From NCBI GenBank assembly GCA_036250225.1, contig JAPZLL010000003.1, positions 992,001 through 1,056,000 on the forward strand: DNA of 64,000 nucleotides, in the 5' to 3' direction. Origin of the DNA: Cercophora sp. LCS_1. Lineage: Eukaryota; Ascomycota; Sordariomycetes; Sordariales; Lasiosphaeriaceae. Below the pieces are notes generated by a model. That model did no database searches. It had not been told where the DNA came from and was given only the letters and a program-made list of their open reading frames with translations. A program made the position numbers and the translations under genes. Positions 1 through 9,789 of the stretch are shown in pieces (within the stretch, counting starts at the first letter, position 1; each line of letters starts with the position of its first letter).

Positions 1-1796
1 TGTCGGCGACAGCAAGGGCCTGGTAATCGCGACGCTTGCGACGATCCCGCCAGACATAGTAGCCCCAGGCCGCCGCGGCAACCGCTACAATGACCAGCAC
101 GATCTCACCCGACTTGCGGTAAGCCTCCCACTTGGCCGCGTCGAGTTTGGCTTTCTCAGCGTTTTGTTCGGCGGTGCCGTTACCTGCAGCGCCGCCCACA
201 GTGGTTTCGGGACCCTTCTCACCGTCCAGACGACTATCGGTTGGCTGGCCTCCAATGCTGCTGATATCAACACCCATGAAGCGGTCGAGCATGTCGCGTG
301 TGCGGCGGGCATAGTCGAAAGGGACCATGTGACTACTGTTGTAGAAGAGGACATATGTCAGGTTGCGCGCTTCTTGCCAGAAGCCGGCGGGCTCGCCCTC
401 AAAGGTCCAGTCGCGACGCGGTGCCCAGTTTCCGGGCGACAGTTCAAAGCCGCGCCCACCATTCCAGGCCATGTTGCTGATGAGCGCCTCGGTGCCGAGG
501 TGGTTGCAGATGAGATCCTCGGCCCCTGAGAAGAGAACAATGGGCACCTCCTTGAGCAGGTCGGGAAGGAATTCGATCGAAGGCTTCGACTTGCTGGCGC
601 GGAAGTTGGTGCCAACATTGCCGTCGCATTCGTGCCAGCCTGTGGTCTTGGCAGGGTTAACATGCAGGGCCTCAATAACATCTTTGCGGCGCAGATACGG
701 CGTCACAGAGGTCAGGTCTGGGGGCCAGTTCATGCCACATGAAGGGTACGAGTCCTTCAGGCGAACGTCGTACATGTTGTAGCACTCAAGCTGCCCGTTT
801 TTCCCGGGTTTGGCCGTCAGCTGCAGCATGTCCTGAAGAACAGCTTCACATGAAGAGTGATCCACCTCGTTTACGGCCAGTTCCTTCTGACAGATGCGGT
901 GTTGGACTTCGAGCTTGTTGGCAACATCACTGCCTTTCTCAACCAACCCCTTGGCGTAGGCAAATTGGAGATAGGCTTCGTACTGCTCCTTCGGCGAGAT
1001 CCAGCCGTTGCCGATCAAAAGACCCTCGAGATTCCACTTGTGCTTGGTAGTAGGAAGTTTGTTGCGGGAAAGTATGTGCTTAGCAATGTAGGGGATGTGT
1101 TGGCCAGCATACGATTCTCCGGCGAGGTAAATCTATTAGAACTAGGTTAGTAGAGGTCCGCCAACGGTAGGGTCCTACAGCCACTCACGTCGTCGTGTTC
1201 GTATTCAGGAAATAGCTCGAACCATTTCTCCAGGAAGATAACAAACTGCTCAGCCATCTCGTCGAGCTCATGGACGTAGGCATCGGTGTTGACGTAGCTG
1301 AACCCAGTTCCAACAGGGTTGTCGACGAACATCACATTGGCAAACTCGTTCCAGGAGCCATCGTTGTAGACCAGCGTGTGGTCATCCTTCAGCCGATACG
1401 GTCCAATCTCCATCAGCGCGCCGTCCTCGGAGCTGCAGCCCGGTCCGCCGTTGAGCCATATCACTGTCCGCTGCTTGTTCGCGATGTGTTTATTTTGAAA
1501 GTGCCAGAAGAATAGGTTTCCATTGTGTTCGGGGTTGACTTCGATGTGTCTGGGAATGCGCAATGTCTTGTCAGTCTTATCCGTCCGGGCCTCGAACCAT
1601 GATGGTTGCACGTTCAAGAGGTGAAGCCTTACCCAGCATGCATCTTCAGCAACGGGCCTGGAGGGGCGCCCGGCAGGGAGTGGACGAAGTAGTCGCCAGC
1701 TAATGCAGCAAGCACCGGAGTCGTCCATGATAGCGCGAGGGCGGCGACAGCAGTATGAAGCTGCGTCCAGCGCCGGGATGGGCGACCGGCAGCCAT
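1..1796 (-). CDS. KEX1: Kex1-type serine carboxypeptidase (3' end beyond window)
   Basis: Membrane-bound Golgi carboxypeptidase of family S10; Kex1 removes C-terminal Lys/Arg after Kex2 cleavage of pheromone and other precursors. Exons read 1796-1633, 1549-1189 and 1132 to the left edge, joined by introns of 83 and 56 nt. The start is the ATG in a GCCATGG context; the frame is open a little further upstream but without an ATG. A hydrophobic stretch follows the start (signal peptide). The catalytic triad is visible: Ser182 in GESYAG, Asp381 in FSGAEDLI and His443 in NSSHMV, plus the oxyanion-hole motif WLNGGPGCSS. Near the left edge comes an acidic/Ala-rich stretch and then a transmembrane helix (IVLVIVAVAAAAWGYYVW) followed by Arg/Lys, the Kex1 layout that separates it from soluble carboxypeptidase Y. 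The cytosolic tail and stop are outside the window. Family assignment is firm. Confidence 0.95.
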
Positions 1797-2885
1797 GGCT
1801 GGAGTCGTCAATGGGGTCGCGCGGGTCTCAAGGTGACCCGACAGCGAGGAGAACGCGAAATCCTAAGAACCCCCCAGTTGGTGACGGTATCTCTCTGGCT
1901 ACCTATCAGGCGCCGACAGAGTCATGTGGAAGTGGGAAATAAAGGGAAGCAAAGGAAGGAGGGTAAATTGTGAGACGGGAAGGCGACGGCACAAACTCGG
2001 ATTGACAGATCTGTCCTCGACACATCCAACTCGGGGCCGGGGCGGCAAGGTGGAGTTGCCGCGCACGGAAGCTGCAGGCGCAAGCCAGCCCCTAAACGGC
2101 AACAAAGGACAATGGTGGCCTTTGGTGATTCCAACTGTGCGCAAGTCAATAAAACCACTATTCAACTTTTGAAATCGATAAAGTAGTTGAGGCGGGTGTC
2201 ACAACCATTCAGAGTTGAACGTCCACAGGGCGCTGGTCGTAAATGCTTACGTCGCCCTCAATTACCTAAGCTCGCCCCTGGCCGAGGCGACGAGACAAAG
2301 CGGACAGTCACCGAATACAGGATTCAATAGGACGGCAAGATTGTAACCTTGAAGCTGCGCTACTGTGGTAATGACTACACAGTTGCCTGAATAGCCAGAA
2401 AGTAGTCGGAAACCCGCCATCTTGTATTGCCAAATAACGCGTTACATCTTAGCTAAAGGTTTAAAACCCAGGATATCCAGATGCCCTGAAGGCGCTGTGT
2501 TTCTCTTGGGACCATGGCGCCGCCCGCGCAAGTGCCTACTGCGTAGTCTGTGGGGGGATTGGCGCGTTTCAAGCGCCTCACGGTGAGAAAATGTGTGGAC
2601 CCGAGCGATCGGGCGCGGCAAGCCCGCATCAACCAGATGTCTTGGCAACGTGGGTGGAACTCCACAGACGATTGATCTCTGAAAAGGCAAAAAGCTCTGG
2701 CTTCGGAAACGAGACTTGAAGGTGGAAGTACAGCAACTCAAGCCATTACGCTACTTTTCGTTGCCATTCTACGCTTACCCCATACCCACATCTTTAACGA
2801 CAAACCAGTGGAAGATCCGGCAGAAGCGATCTCCCCGCCGGCTTCTTAGCTGCCCGACGGATTCCCGCTCTCAGGTGTTGTGAAA
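1797..2885. other. Divergent intergenic region KEX1 / SFM1
   Basis: About 1.1 kb between two divergently transcribed genes, so it must hold both promoters. No supported coding sequence. The only distinct element I note is a 10-bp palindrome around ACGCGT, listed separately. Confidence 0.6.
2435..2444. promoter_or_regulatory. TAACGCGTTA palindrome (MCB-like)
   Basis: A perfect 10-bp palindrome containing ACGCGT, the MluI cell-cycle box bound by MBF-type factors in ascomycetes. It lies about 440 bp before the SFM1 start and 640 bp before the KEX1 start. A six-base core can occur by chance, so this is only a candidate. Confidence 0.25.
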
Positions 2886-3697
2886 ATGACTTCAGGTACC
2901 AGCAAAACATATATCGTCGAGCATCTGGACGAGGAGCTTGGGCCGTGGTCGGAGTTGGAGTATATTGCCATTGCAACCGAGTCACACGATGCTGGCGCAA
3001 AGTTCCTGCTCTCTTCTCTTCCCCAGGCATTCAAGGTCCCTGATGCTCTGAACGCCGCACCCGCTTTTATCGCGGAAAATCGGGGCGTGGAGGAACTCTA
3101 TGCCCATGATAAGTTACGAGTGTGTCTTCTTGACCCATCGGCGGCCAGGGATCTCGCGCCTGAAGATGGCGATACTTTTGATGTCTTTCTCTTCGGAGGC
3201 ATTCTGGGTAGGTAACTGACAGGAGTACGGGGCTTGCATTAACACTTGCTACAGGCGATGATCCTCCCAGAGGTAAGAAATTACTGCTGCAAAACGTCTC
3301 ATTATCTCACAAGCGACTAGACAGAACATCGGAGCTGCGTAAGAAGGGATTTGAGGGGCGCCGTCTAGGCCCGGTTCAGATGACCACCGATACGGCAGTC
3401 CGTGTCACCAGGCTTGTTGTGGAAGGCAAAAGTTCGTACTCTCTCCGCTTGCACAATGGCTGCTCTGACTACGTTTAGCCCCCGTGACTGATATCCCCTA
3501 CGTGGACTATCCGGAACTCAAGTTCAACGAACACGAGAGCACCCAGATGCCGTTCCGCTATGTCAAGGATGAGGCAGGGAACCCAATCATGCCCAAGGTG
3601 AACTCCTACCCCACCATGTCTTGCAATACTGACTTCTCAGGGCATGGTGGATCTGATCAAAAAGGACGCCGACAAGGCCATCGATGACCTGTTCTGA
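2886..3697 (+). CDS. SFM1: Sfm1-type SPOUT protein-arginine methyltransferase
   Basis: Homologue of yeast Sfm1, a SPOUT-fold methyltransferase that monomethylates an arginine of ribosomal protein uS3 (Rps3). Five exons, 2886-3207, 3255-3272, 3321-3431, 3479-3597 and 3641-3697, give 208 residues, close to the yeast length. Conserved blocks in order: YIVEHLDEELGPWSELEY at the N-terminus, VCLLDP around residue 80, the loop FGGILGDDPPRDRTSEL built across exons 1-3, RRLGPVQMTTDTAVRVT, a PYVDYPELKFN stretch, MPFRYV, and a C-terminal LIKKDA helix. The knotted SAM-binding half corresponds to FGGILGD and QMTTDTA. The second exon is only 18 nt. Start taken at the first ATG of the frame. The assignment rests on several near-identical blocks and is firm; the Rps3 substrate is inferred from yeast. 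Confidence 0.93.
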
Positions 3698-3973
3698 TCT
3701 ATTGCATTTCCAATATTTGAACATGCTATGGGGGCTGGAAATGGTTTAGATTTAGGATATCACCGACATGTCCACTCCAACCTCAAGTGGGGTTTTTGCT
3801 GTTATCTTATCTCCCCCGCAGAACCAGCAACCCCGCGTCTCTAGCAAAGGGCAAACACTATACCCAGTCCAATCTTCATAACATCGTTCCTGGCTCTGAA
3901 TAACGTGCCCACTTGCCGGTGTTGTTGACTTTGACTGACAAATCAAGCAATTCGTGCCACTCTCCCTCTTGTC

Positions 3974-5041
3974 ATGACGCAGCGAATCCCGAGCTTCGAG
4001 ATCAACCCACCTCTGATCAACTCGTCGAACCCGTGGGCTACCACTCTTGACGACTTGAGGTCCTTATATGCATGCACATCGACTGGCGCTGTGACCACTC
4101 GGACATCCCTGATCAAAGGGTTTGACCATGATGCCACCAAGCATCAATATGCGTTCTTCGACGCAGCCAGTCACTCCGTGTCGAAACTCAGTTCTGGTAA
4201 GGAGAACGCAAGCCTCAACTGCCTCGGATATAGCCCGATCGGATTGGAGACCTACCTCGGGTTCATCAAGCAAATATCCGACGAACAGCTCACGGAAACA
4301 TCAAAGGGATTCATTGTTTCCGTCACTGGGACAGCAGATGAGGTCGCTGAATGCTATAAGCTGATCGCGTCCGCTCGGCCTTCACTCAAGTTTCCGGTCG
4401 CTATGGAGGTGAACTTGAGTTGTCCCAACATTCCGGACAAGCCCCCGCCAGCATTTTCAGAGGAGGCTCTCTTGCAATACCTCAACAGTCTCCGGAAGAT
4501 CATCGAAGCCCACCCTACATTGTGCCGGATCCCATTCGGCTTCAAGTCGCCGCCATATACGTACTCGACCCAATACGAAGTATTCATCGGTGCTTTGGAT
4601 CAATCTGCCGCGTCAACAGGAGTGTCCCTGGTCAGTTTCATCACAGCCACAAATACACTGGGATCATGTCTCGCCCTTTCTTCGGACGGCGAATCTACCA
4701 CCAGCTTTGCGCTGCCGGGGCTGGGTGTTGGTGGAATGGCAGGGGCCCCATTACGTAGGTTGCGCGAGGCAGTTTCCCAATAAACGGAGTGCTCAACAGC
4801 TGACTGTTTTCAAGACCCTCTGGCCCTCGGAAACGTAGTGACACTGCGACGCATGTTAGATGAACGGAAGGATAGGCTCGGCCACATCCGAATCATCGGC
4901 ATTGGTGGAGTCTTGGATGTCGGTGGCTATCAGAGGATGAAGGCCGTGGGGGCGTGGGTCGTCGGTATCGGTACCGGCCTAGGCCTGAAAGGTCTCACGG
5001 TATTCGAGGAGATTGAAAAGGAGCTGGGAGGCAGTTGGTAG
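3974..5041 (+). CDS. Class-1A dihydroorotate dehydrogenase
   Basis: Soluble FMN enzyme that oxidises dihydroorotate to orotate in pyrimidine synthesis; class 1A uses fumarate, as in yeast Ura1. Exons 3974-4754 and 4815-5041 (60-nt intron) encode 335 residues. Visible signatures: the active-site loop NLSCPNIPDKP with the catalytic-type Cys of class 1A, the substrate-binding Asn in TATNTLGS, the FMN-binding GVGGMAGAPLHPLALGNV across the exon junction, and GIGGVLDVGGY plus VVGIGTGL near the C-terminus. There is no N-terminal membrane helix or mitochondrial presequence, so this is not the respiratory class-2 enzyme. Pezizomycotina normally make UMP with a class-2 DHODH, so this copy is probably a paralogue with an accessory role; that role is inference. 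Confidence 0.9.
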
Positions 5042-7509
5042 GTGAGCTCTCTCCTTACGGTAACGGCCCGAAGACGGGTTTGCCGGTAAAGACCGGGTCC
5101 GTCCGGTGGGCCGAGGCAACCATGGAGGCTCGGCTGCTGCAGGCAAAGGTATTTCCTCCAATCTGACAGCCACATCTGATCTGGCAACCCTGGGTCCCTG
5201 GATCCTGGAAAGGAGGTGCAGATTGGTGGGTGACACATGTCGAGTTTGTTTACTCTCCCTCGATAAGACCCAAGGGTTAGGGTACCCAGGGGTCTCGATG
5301 GGTGGGTTTCCGGGCCAAGTTTCTCCCCTTCGGCCTCGAAATAGTACGGATAAATTTGTTCCTCTACAACCAGATCCAGTTCTGACGCCATCCCACGACT
5401 GCGGAAGAGCCGTGAAAAGTCGGAGCATTACAACGAGTTGGACTGCGGACCGTCCATGCAGGGCAATCTACTGTTTATCCGGGTAGATCTCTGTGTCGTC
5501 GCAACCCATTCAAGCGGTTGTTCGTCTCGTGCTTGTTGCCAGCAGTTCCTTCGACGGAATATTCTTTTGATTCAGGCTGAATTGCGACTGGATAACGGCT
5601 GCTGCGTTTCGGAAACGGAATGCGGCATTGCGTGCGGCGCTACTGCTCGAGGTGCGTCGCTGCGACTGCTTGGGTGCCGTCCCCGTCCCTCTTGTCGCCC
5701 AACTCTGCCGACTTTACCACTGGATAAACACTGGTGCGTATTGTACAAGGCTGAGCTGAGAGCAGACTAGGGACCCCAAGAACGCGAGACTCTCGCATTG
5801 AACGATCCAGGTCCATTTCCAGCCAAGCTCGGTCTGCATGAACACTGGGACCGGTCGCTGCTACCCTCGAAGCCCAACTAAAAGGGCAATTGGCGTGCTT
5901 GCCATTGGCGGAAGTTGCGATCCCAGATTCTCCAGACATGGGGAAAATTGTGGAGGGGCAGCGGGGCAGCTTTGGTGGGCTTTCATTCCACCGAAGACCC
6001 GCACCACCCACCTAGGTCACCCTGTCAATGTCAGCTTCCCGGGCGCGGGATGGATCTATGGCATTGCTTGAAGAATCCACACTGACTGCATCTCATCAAG
6101 GTGCCTGCCTCTTGATGATTTCCAGCCCACAGGTCCCATCCGCTCGTGTTCTCCTATTTCTCATGCCTCTGCCATCTTCGCCAGGCGCGGTCGAGACCCT
6201 GTCCCATCCCCCCTCTTCCACCCCCTCACTTCTTCGGGTTGCTTGTTGCTGCTTGCCGCGCGCCGGATGACAAAATTGAACCTCGACATTCGACTGGTTG
6301 TAGACACCGGAACTGTTCCCCGAAGCGCCAGGAACCTATCCACGCTCTCGCTCAGCCCTGAACATCATAACCACCACCACTACCACCGCCACATCCGACC
6401 TACCTACCTCAACCTGGAACAGCCATCCATACCTGCTGATTCCTCGCTCCGCCCGCGCCACTGACGACGCAGCTGGCTGACTACTGGCAACCTGTCGATC
6501 CAGTCCCGCGCCTATCCCGCGTTAAGGGCCCCTGGCTCGGTAGCCAGTCTCTCTGCCCGACTACCCTCGCGGCTTATTTGACCGCCTGCGTTCGGCCGTC
6601 CGTTGTCGTGCGTCACTCTCCCGGCCGTTTGCCAACGGTGCTGCTGAAAACGGTCGGGCCAAATACCTTCGGCAGACCTTGGCGTCTGCAACAGAGCAAA
6701 TATACCCTATCTACCTGCTGCTTTTCGTCTGAACTGTCGCAACTCTCGCTCTGCCCTCTGGGGTTTCGATCTGTACCTCCCAACGCCATGACACGACGTT
6801 CAACGGCTCAGCCTCACGCTTTTCACCATCGCCGAGTCTGCCGGTTGTTGTTCTAACCACCTTTTATCCGTTCCCGCTTCGCCGGAGACTCTTCATCAAT
6901 CCCCGACCCTAAAGCAACATACGAAATTCGATGCTCTGAGTTCGAGTACCTAGTCCCTAGTTACTGGACACTTCTTTTCTATCCGCCCTTTCAGCACCTT
7001 GCTCACCCTCTCAACTGTTGGAATACGAGTCCGCTTTTATCTCTGCGCCAGGTTCGCTGCGTTCGTTCATCTGAAATCTGTGGACACTCGGCCTCTCAAG
7101 GTGGATAGGACAGAACGGCCACGATACTGACCGGGGTCTGCTGATAAGAGCCGACATTTGGTTGATTTCTCTAAGCAGAAAGCCAGTTTCCTTGACCGTT
7201 ACACCAACCGCTCCGCTCGCACGACGTCTAACGAAATCTGGTACACCGGGAAAGCAACACACCCTACGATTATTCGCGGTGCCTCCCCGGTCTCTTTGGT
7301 TGTTCGGTCTGGCTTGCCATGCACACTAAGTTTCCTGGATGAAAACCGCCTCCCCTTAGTCTGATTCGGTGGAAGCAAGGCCTTAAGTGGGGGAGTTTGT
7401 GAGCCTCGAGGTCGACCGAGTGTGACGGATCAGTTTCGAGAGTCAAAGGCTCGATCGAAAGAAAGAAAAGCCGCCTTTTGGTCTCCGTTTGAGAAGAGGG
7501 AAACATAAA
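5042..7509. other. Long intergenic/leader region before the repressor-like gene
   Basis: About 2.5 kb without a supported gene. From about 6100 on, the plus strand is rich in C and T, typical of fungal promoters and long 5' leaders, with a short CCA-type microsatellite at about 6362-6393. Several short ATG frames occur and could be upstream ORFs if the leader is this long, but none shows recognisable coding content. Confidence 0.5.
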
Positions 7510-9789
7510 ATGGCGGCAGTCCAGCAGCTGGAGCCATTGCCAGCACCGGCACGGCCCCAAAGCATCAATGGCACGTCTCACGCCATGAGTATTGACATAG
7601 GAGTTGCGCCACCACCAGCAAGGACCGATATCCCGCTGAGCAGTGGGCCTCGAAACGGAGACCAAAGGATAGTGGTTATCATGTACGGACACGGCCAGGA
7701 GAAGATCGTTGGGGTCTTTGCCGAAGTTCTGGGGAAGCCATACAGGTTAGGTGGTGGTTTCAAGGATGTGGCTCGGGAGGACAGAGAATTGGTTGTGGGC
7801 ATCTCTGCAAGCGTTGCCCAAACTGACATTGCCACACGGGATAAATCGGTCGTCATCGCCATCAACGCCCACTGCACCAATCTGGGTATGCCGCCTGATG
7901 TTTTCCTTTCGGCCCACTGCGATTTCGAGTTCCTCTATACCGAAGCCCCCTTTTTCCGACGTGATCTGGCCCGCTTCATATCACACACCCTGGGTCAGAT
8001 TGACCATCATGAAACATTGATGGCCAAACCGAGAACATTTTTTATCTCAACAACCTTCCCTGACGTGCGCGCTGCGTTACCAAACATAGACATTCTCACT
8101 GTTGGCTCGGACGCCGTGGAGATCCGTGTCGATCTTCTCAAGGAACCGCTAGGCGATGGGGCCTTCTCTCCAATACCGAGCCTGAGCTACGTCGGTGAGC
8201 AGGTCATGCTATTACGACAGAGGACCGAGCTGCCCATCATATTCACGACGAGGTGCACAAAAGAAAACGGCAAGTTCCCAATGGACAACCCGGATTTGTA
8301 TTACGAGTATTTGTATCGGGCGATACAATGGGGCGTGGAATACATTGACGTCGAACTCTGGCTTCCCGAGGCCATCAGGAAGAGGTTGTACGACCAACGA
8401 GGTAATAGCAGAATTATGTCCGCCTTCCATGATTTCTCTGGGACCTTTAAATGGCCTTCGAAGCGAGCCGAATCAGTCTTCCTTCAATCCCGGCGCTATG
8501 CCGACATCATCAAGATGATCGCCATTATCACCGACCACAACGAGAATTTCGAGCTCGAGTACTTCCGCTCTAGGATAAAGAACGAGTATCCAGACTCGCC
8601 TCCCCTCTCGGCGGTGAACATGGGGGAGATCGGCCAGTTTTCCCGGACGCTCAATAAAGTTTTCACGCCCATCACTCACCCTCTACTCCCGATCATTGCC
8701 GCGCCCGGCCAGCTCAGCGCTGCGGAGATCAACCAGGCACTTGCCTTGCTTGGGCAACTGCCGAAGAAGGACATTTACGGCATCACGAGCCCGACGATGC
8801 GAAGCGGCACTCCACAGGCACCGTTTTATGAGAAGTGCTTTAACGAGCTGGGGCTGCCACACCACTTTGCGGTTGTTGAACGACAACCAAAAGGGCCTGG
8901 CTGCATCGAAACTTGGTGCAACCAAAGAAATTTCGGAGGAGCCTACCTCAACCCGGCGGTTCCAGTAACGAGCTTGACGGCAAGCAGCGGCTTCTTTTCA
9001 TCCCTGAACAACGGAGCCGGGCCGGTGCTGAGCGAGGCAGCCCGGCTTATTGGGATGGTCGATACTATCGTCGTGCGGCCAAATTCATCAGGCTCGACAT
9101 CGTCGGCACCGGCTTCCATCCCCTCCAGCCCGCCTCGGCATCAGAACGGTGATTCGTTTGGCGCATACACATCGACACAATCAGGGTTGCCACACAACAC
9201 CTCTCTCGTTCTCGATAACGCGTCGTGGAAGGGTATCCTGAGCACGCTCACTCGCGATCTTGCCCCGTCAGCGTATTTCGGTCGGGCGGCCGTGGTCCTC
9301 GCATCTTCACCAGACGACGCTGCGAGCGTTCTGTTTGCTCTCAAGGCGCTGAAGGTTGGCAAGGTGTACACTGTCGGGTTTCGGACCCCACCAGCACTCT
9401 CAAAGGATCTTGTAATCGAACCGTTCAACAGTCTGGAGAGTCTCCAGCGAGCACGCATGGTGGGCTCCGATGGGGGGACGGGAGGGGTCGGTTCGCCGTT
9501 CGTCGTTGTGAGCGCCCTCGGACCAGAGAAGGCGAACCTAGTGGGAATGCTGGTTCGGGTATTCGGTTCGCGGGGGTCGGGGAATACGCGAAAGGTGTTT
9601 TTGGATCTTGCGGATGGATCGGTTCCGCGGCGGGGGGATCCGGCCTTGATTGCGGAGCAGAGCGGGTTCGCGGCGTACGGAGCCGCCGACGTGACCGCCT
9701 TTACAACAGTTGAGACATTGAGGTTGTTGGTTGGCCAGAACGTGCCATACAGCTTTGTAAGGTTGGCGAGTGGCAGGGTCCTATTTTGA
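7510..9789 (+). CDS. Quinate-repressor-like protein (AROM-derived)
   Basis: Intronless, 759 residues, related to the C-terminal part of the pentafunctional AROM protein, as are Neurospora QA-1S and Aspergillus QutR, which repress quinate catabolism genes. The ATG used sits in AAAATGGCG; the frame upstream has no ATG. Layout: about 60 low-complexity residues; a 60-150 segment where QA-1S has a shikimate-kinase-like part, but no P-loop is visible; a type I dehydroquinase domain at about 160-400 (SDAVEIRVDLL, IIFTTRCTKENGKFP, EYIDVELWLP, SAFHDFSG, ADIIKMI); and a shikimate-dehydrogenase-like domain from about 405 to the end. The dehydroquinase His and Schiff-base Lys are both present, 28 residues apart. 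In the dehydrogenase part the usual catalytic Lys and Asp motifs are not recognisable. No other quinate gene lies in the window. Binding partner and role are inferred from family. Confidence 0.83.
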   Translation: MAAVQQLEPLPAPARPQSINGTSHAMSIDIGVAPPPARTDIPLSSGPRNGDQRIVVIMYGHGQEKIVGVFAEVLGKPYRLGGGFKDVAREDRELVVGISASVAQTDIATRDKSVVIAINAHCTNLGMPPDVFLSAHCDFEFLYTEAPFFRRDLARFISHTLGQIDHHETLMAKPRTFFISTTFPDVRAALPNIDILTVGSDAVEIRVDLLKEPLGDGAFSPIPSLSYVGEQVMLLRQRTELPIIFTTRCTKENGKFPMDNPDLYYEYLYRAIQWGVEYIDVELWLPEAIRKRLYDQRGNSRIMSAFHDFSGTFKWPSKRAESVFLQSRRYADIIKMIAIITDHNENFELEYFRSRIKNEYPDSPPLSAVNMGEIGQFSRTLNKVFTPITHPLLPIIAAPGQLSAAEINQALALLGQLPKKDIYGITSPTMRSGTPQAPFYEKCFNELGLPHHFAVVERQPKGPGCIETWCNQRNFGGAYLNPAVPVTSLTASSGFFSSLNNGAGPVLSEAARLIGMVDTIVVRPNSSGSTSSAPASIPSSPPRHQNGDSFGAYTSTQSGLPHNTSLVLDNASWKGILSTLTRDLAPSAYFGRAAVVLASSPDDAASVLFALKALKVGKVYTVGFRTPPALSKDLVIEPFNSLESLQRARMVGSDGGTGGVGSPFVVVSALGPEKANLVGMLVRVFGSRGSGNTRKVFLDLADGSVPRRGDPALIAEQSGFAAYGAADVTAFTTVETLRLLVGQNVPYSFVRLASGRVLF

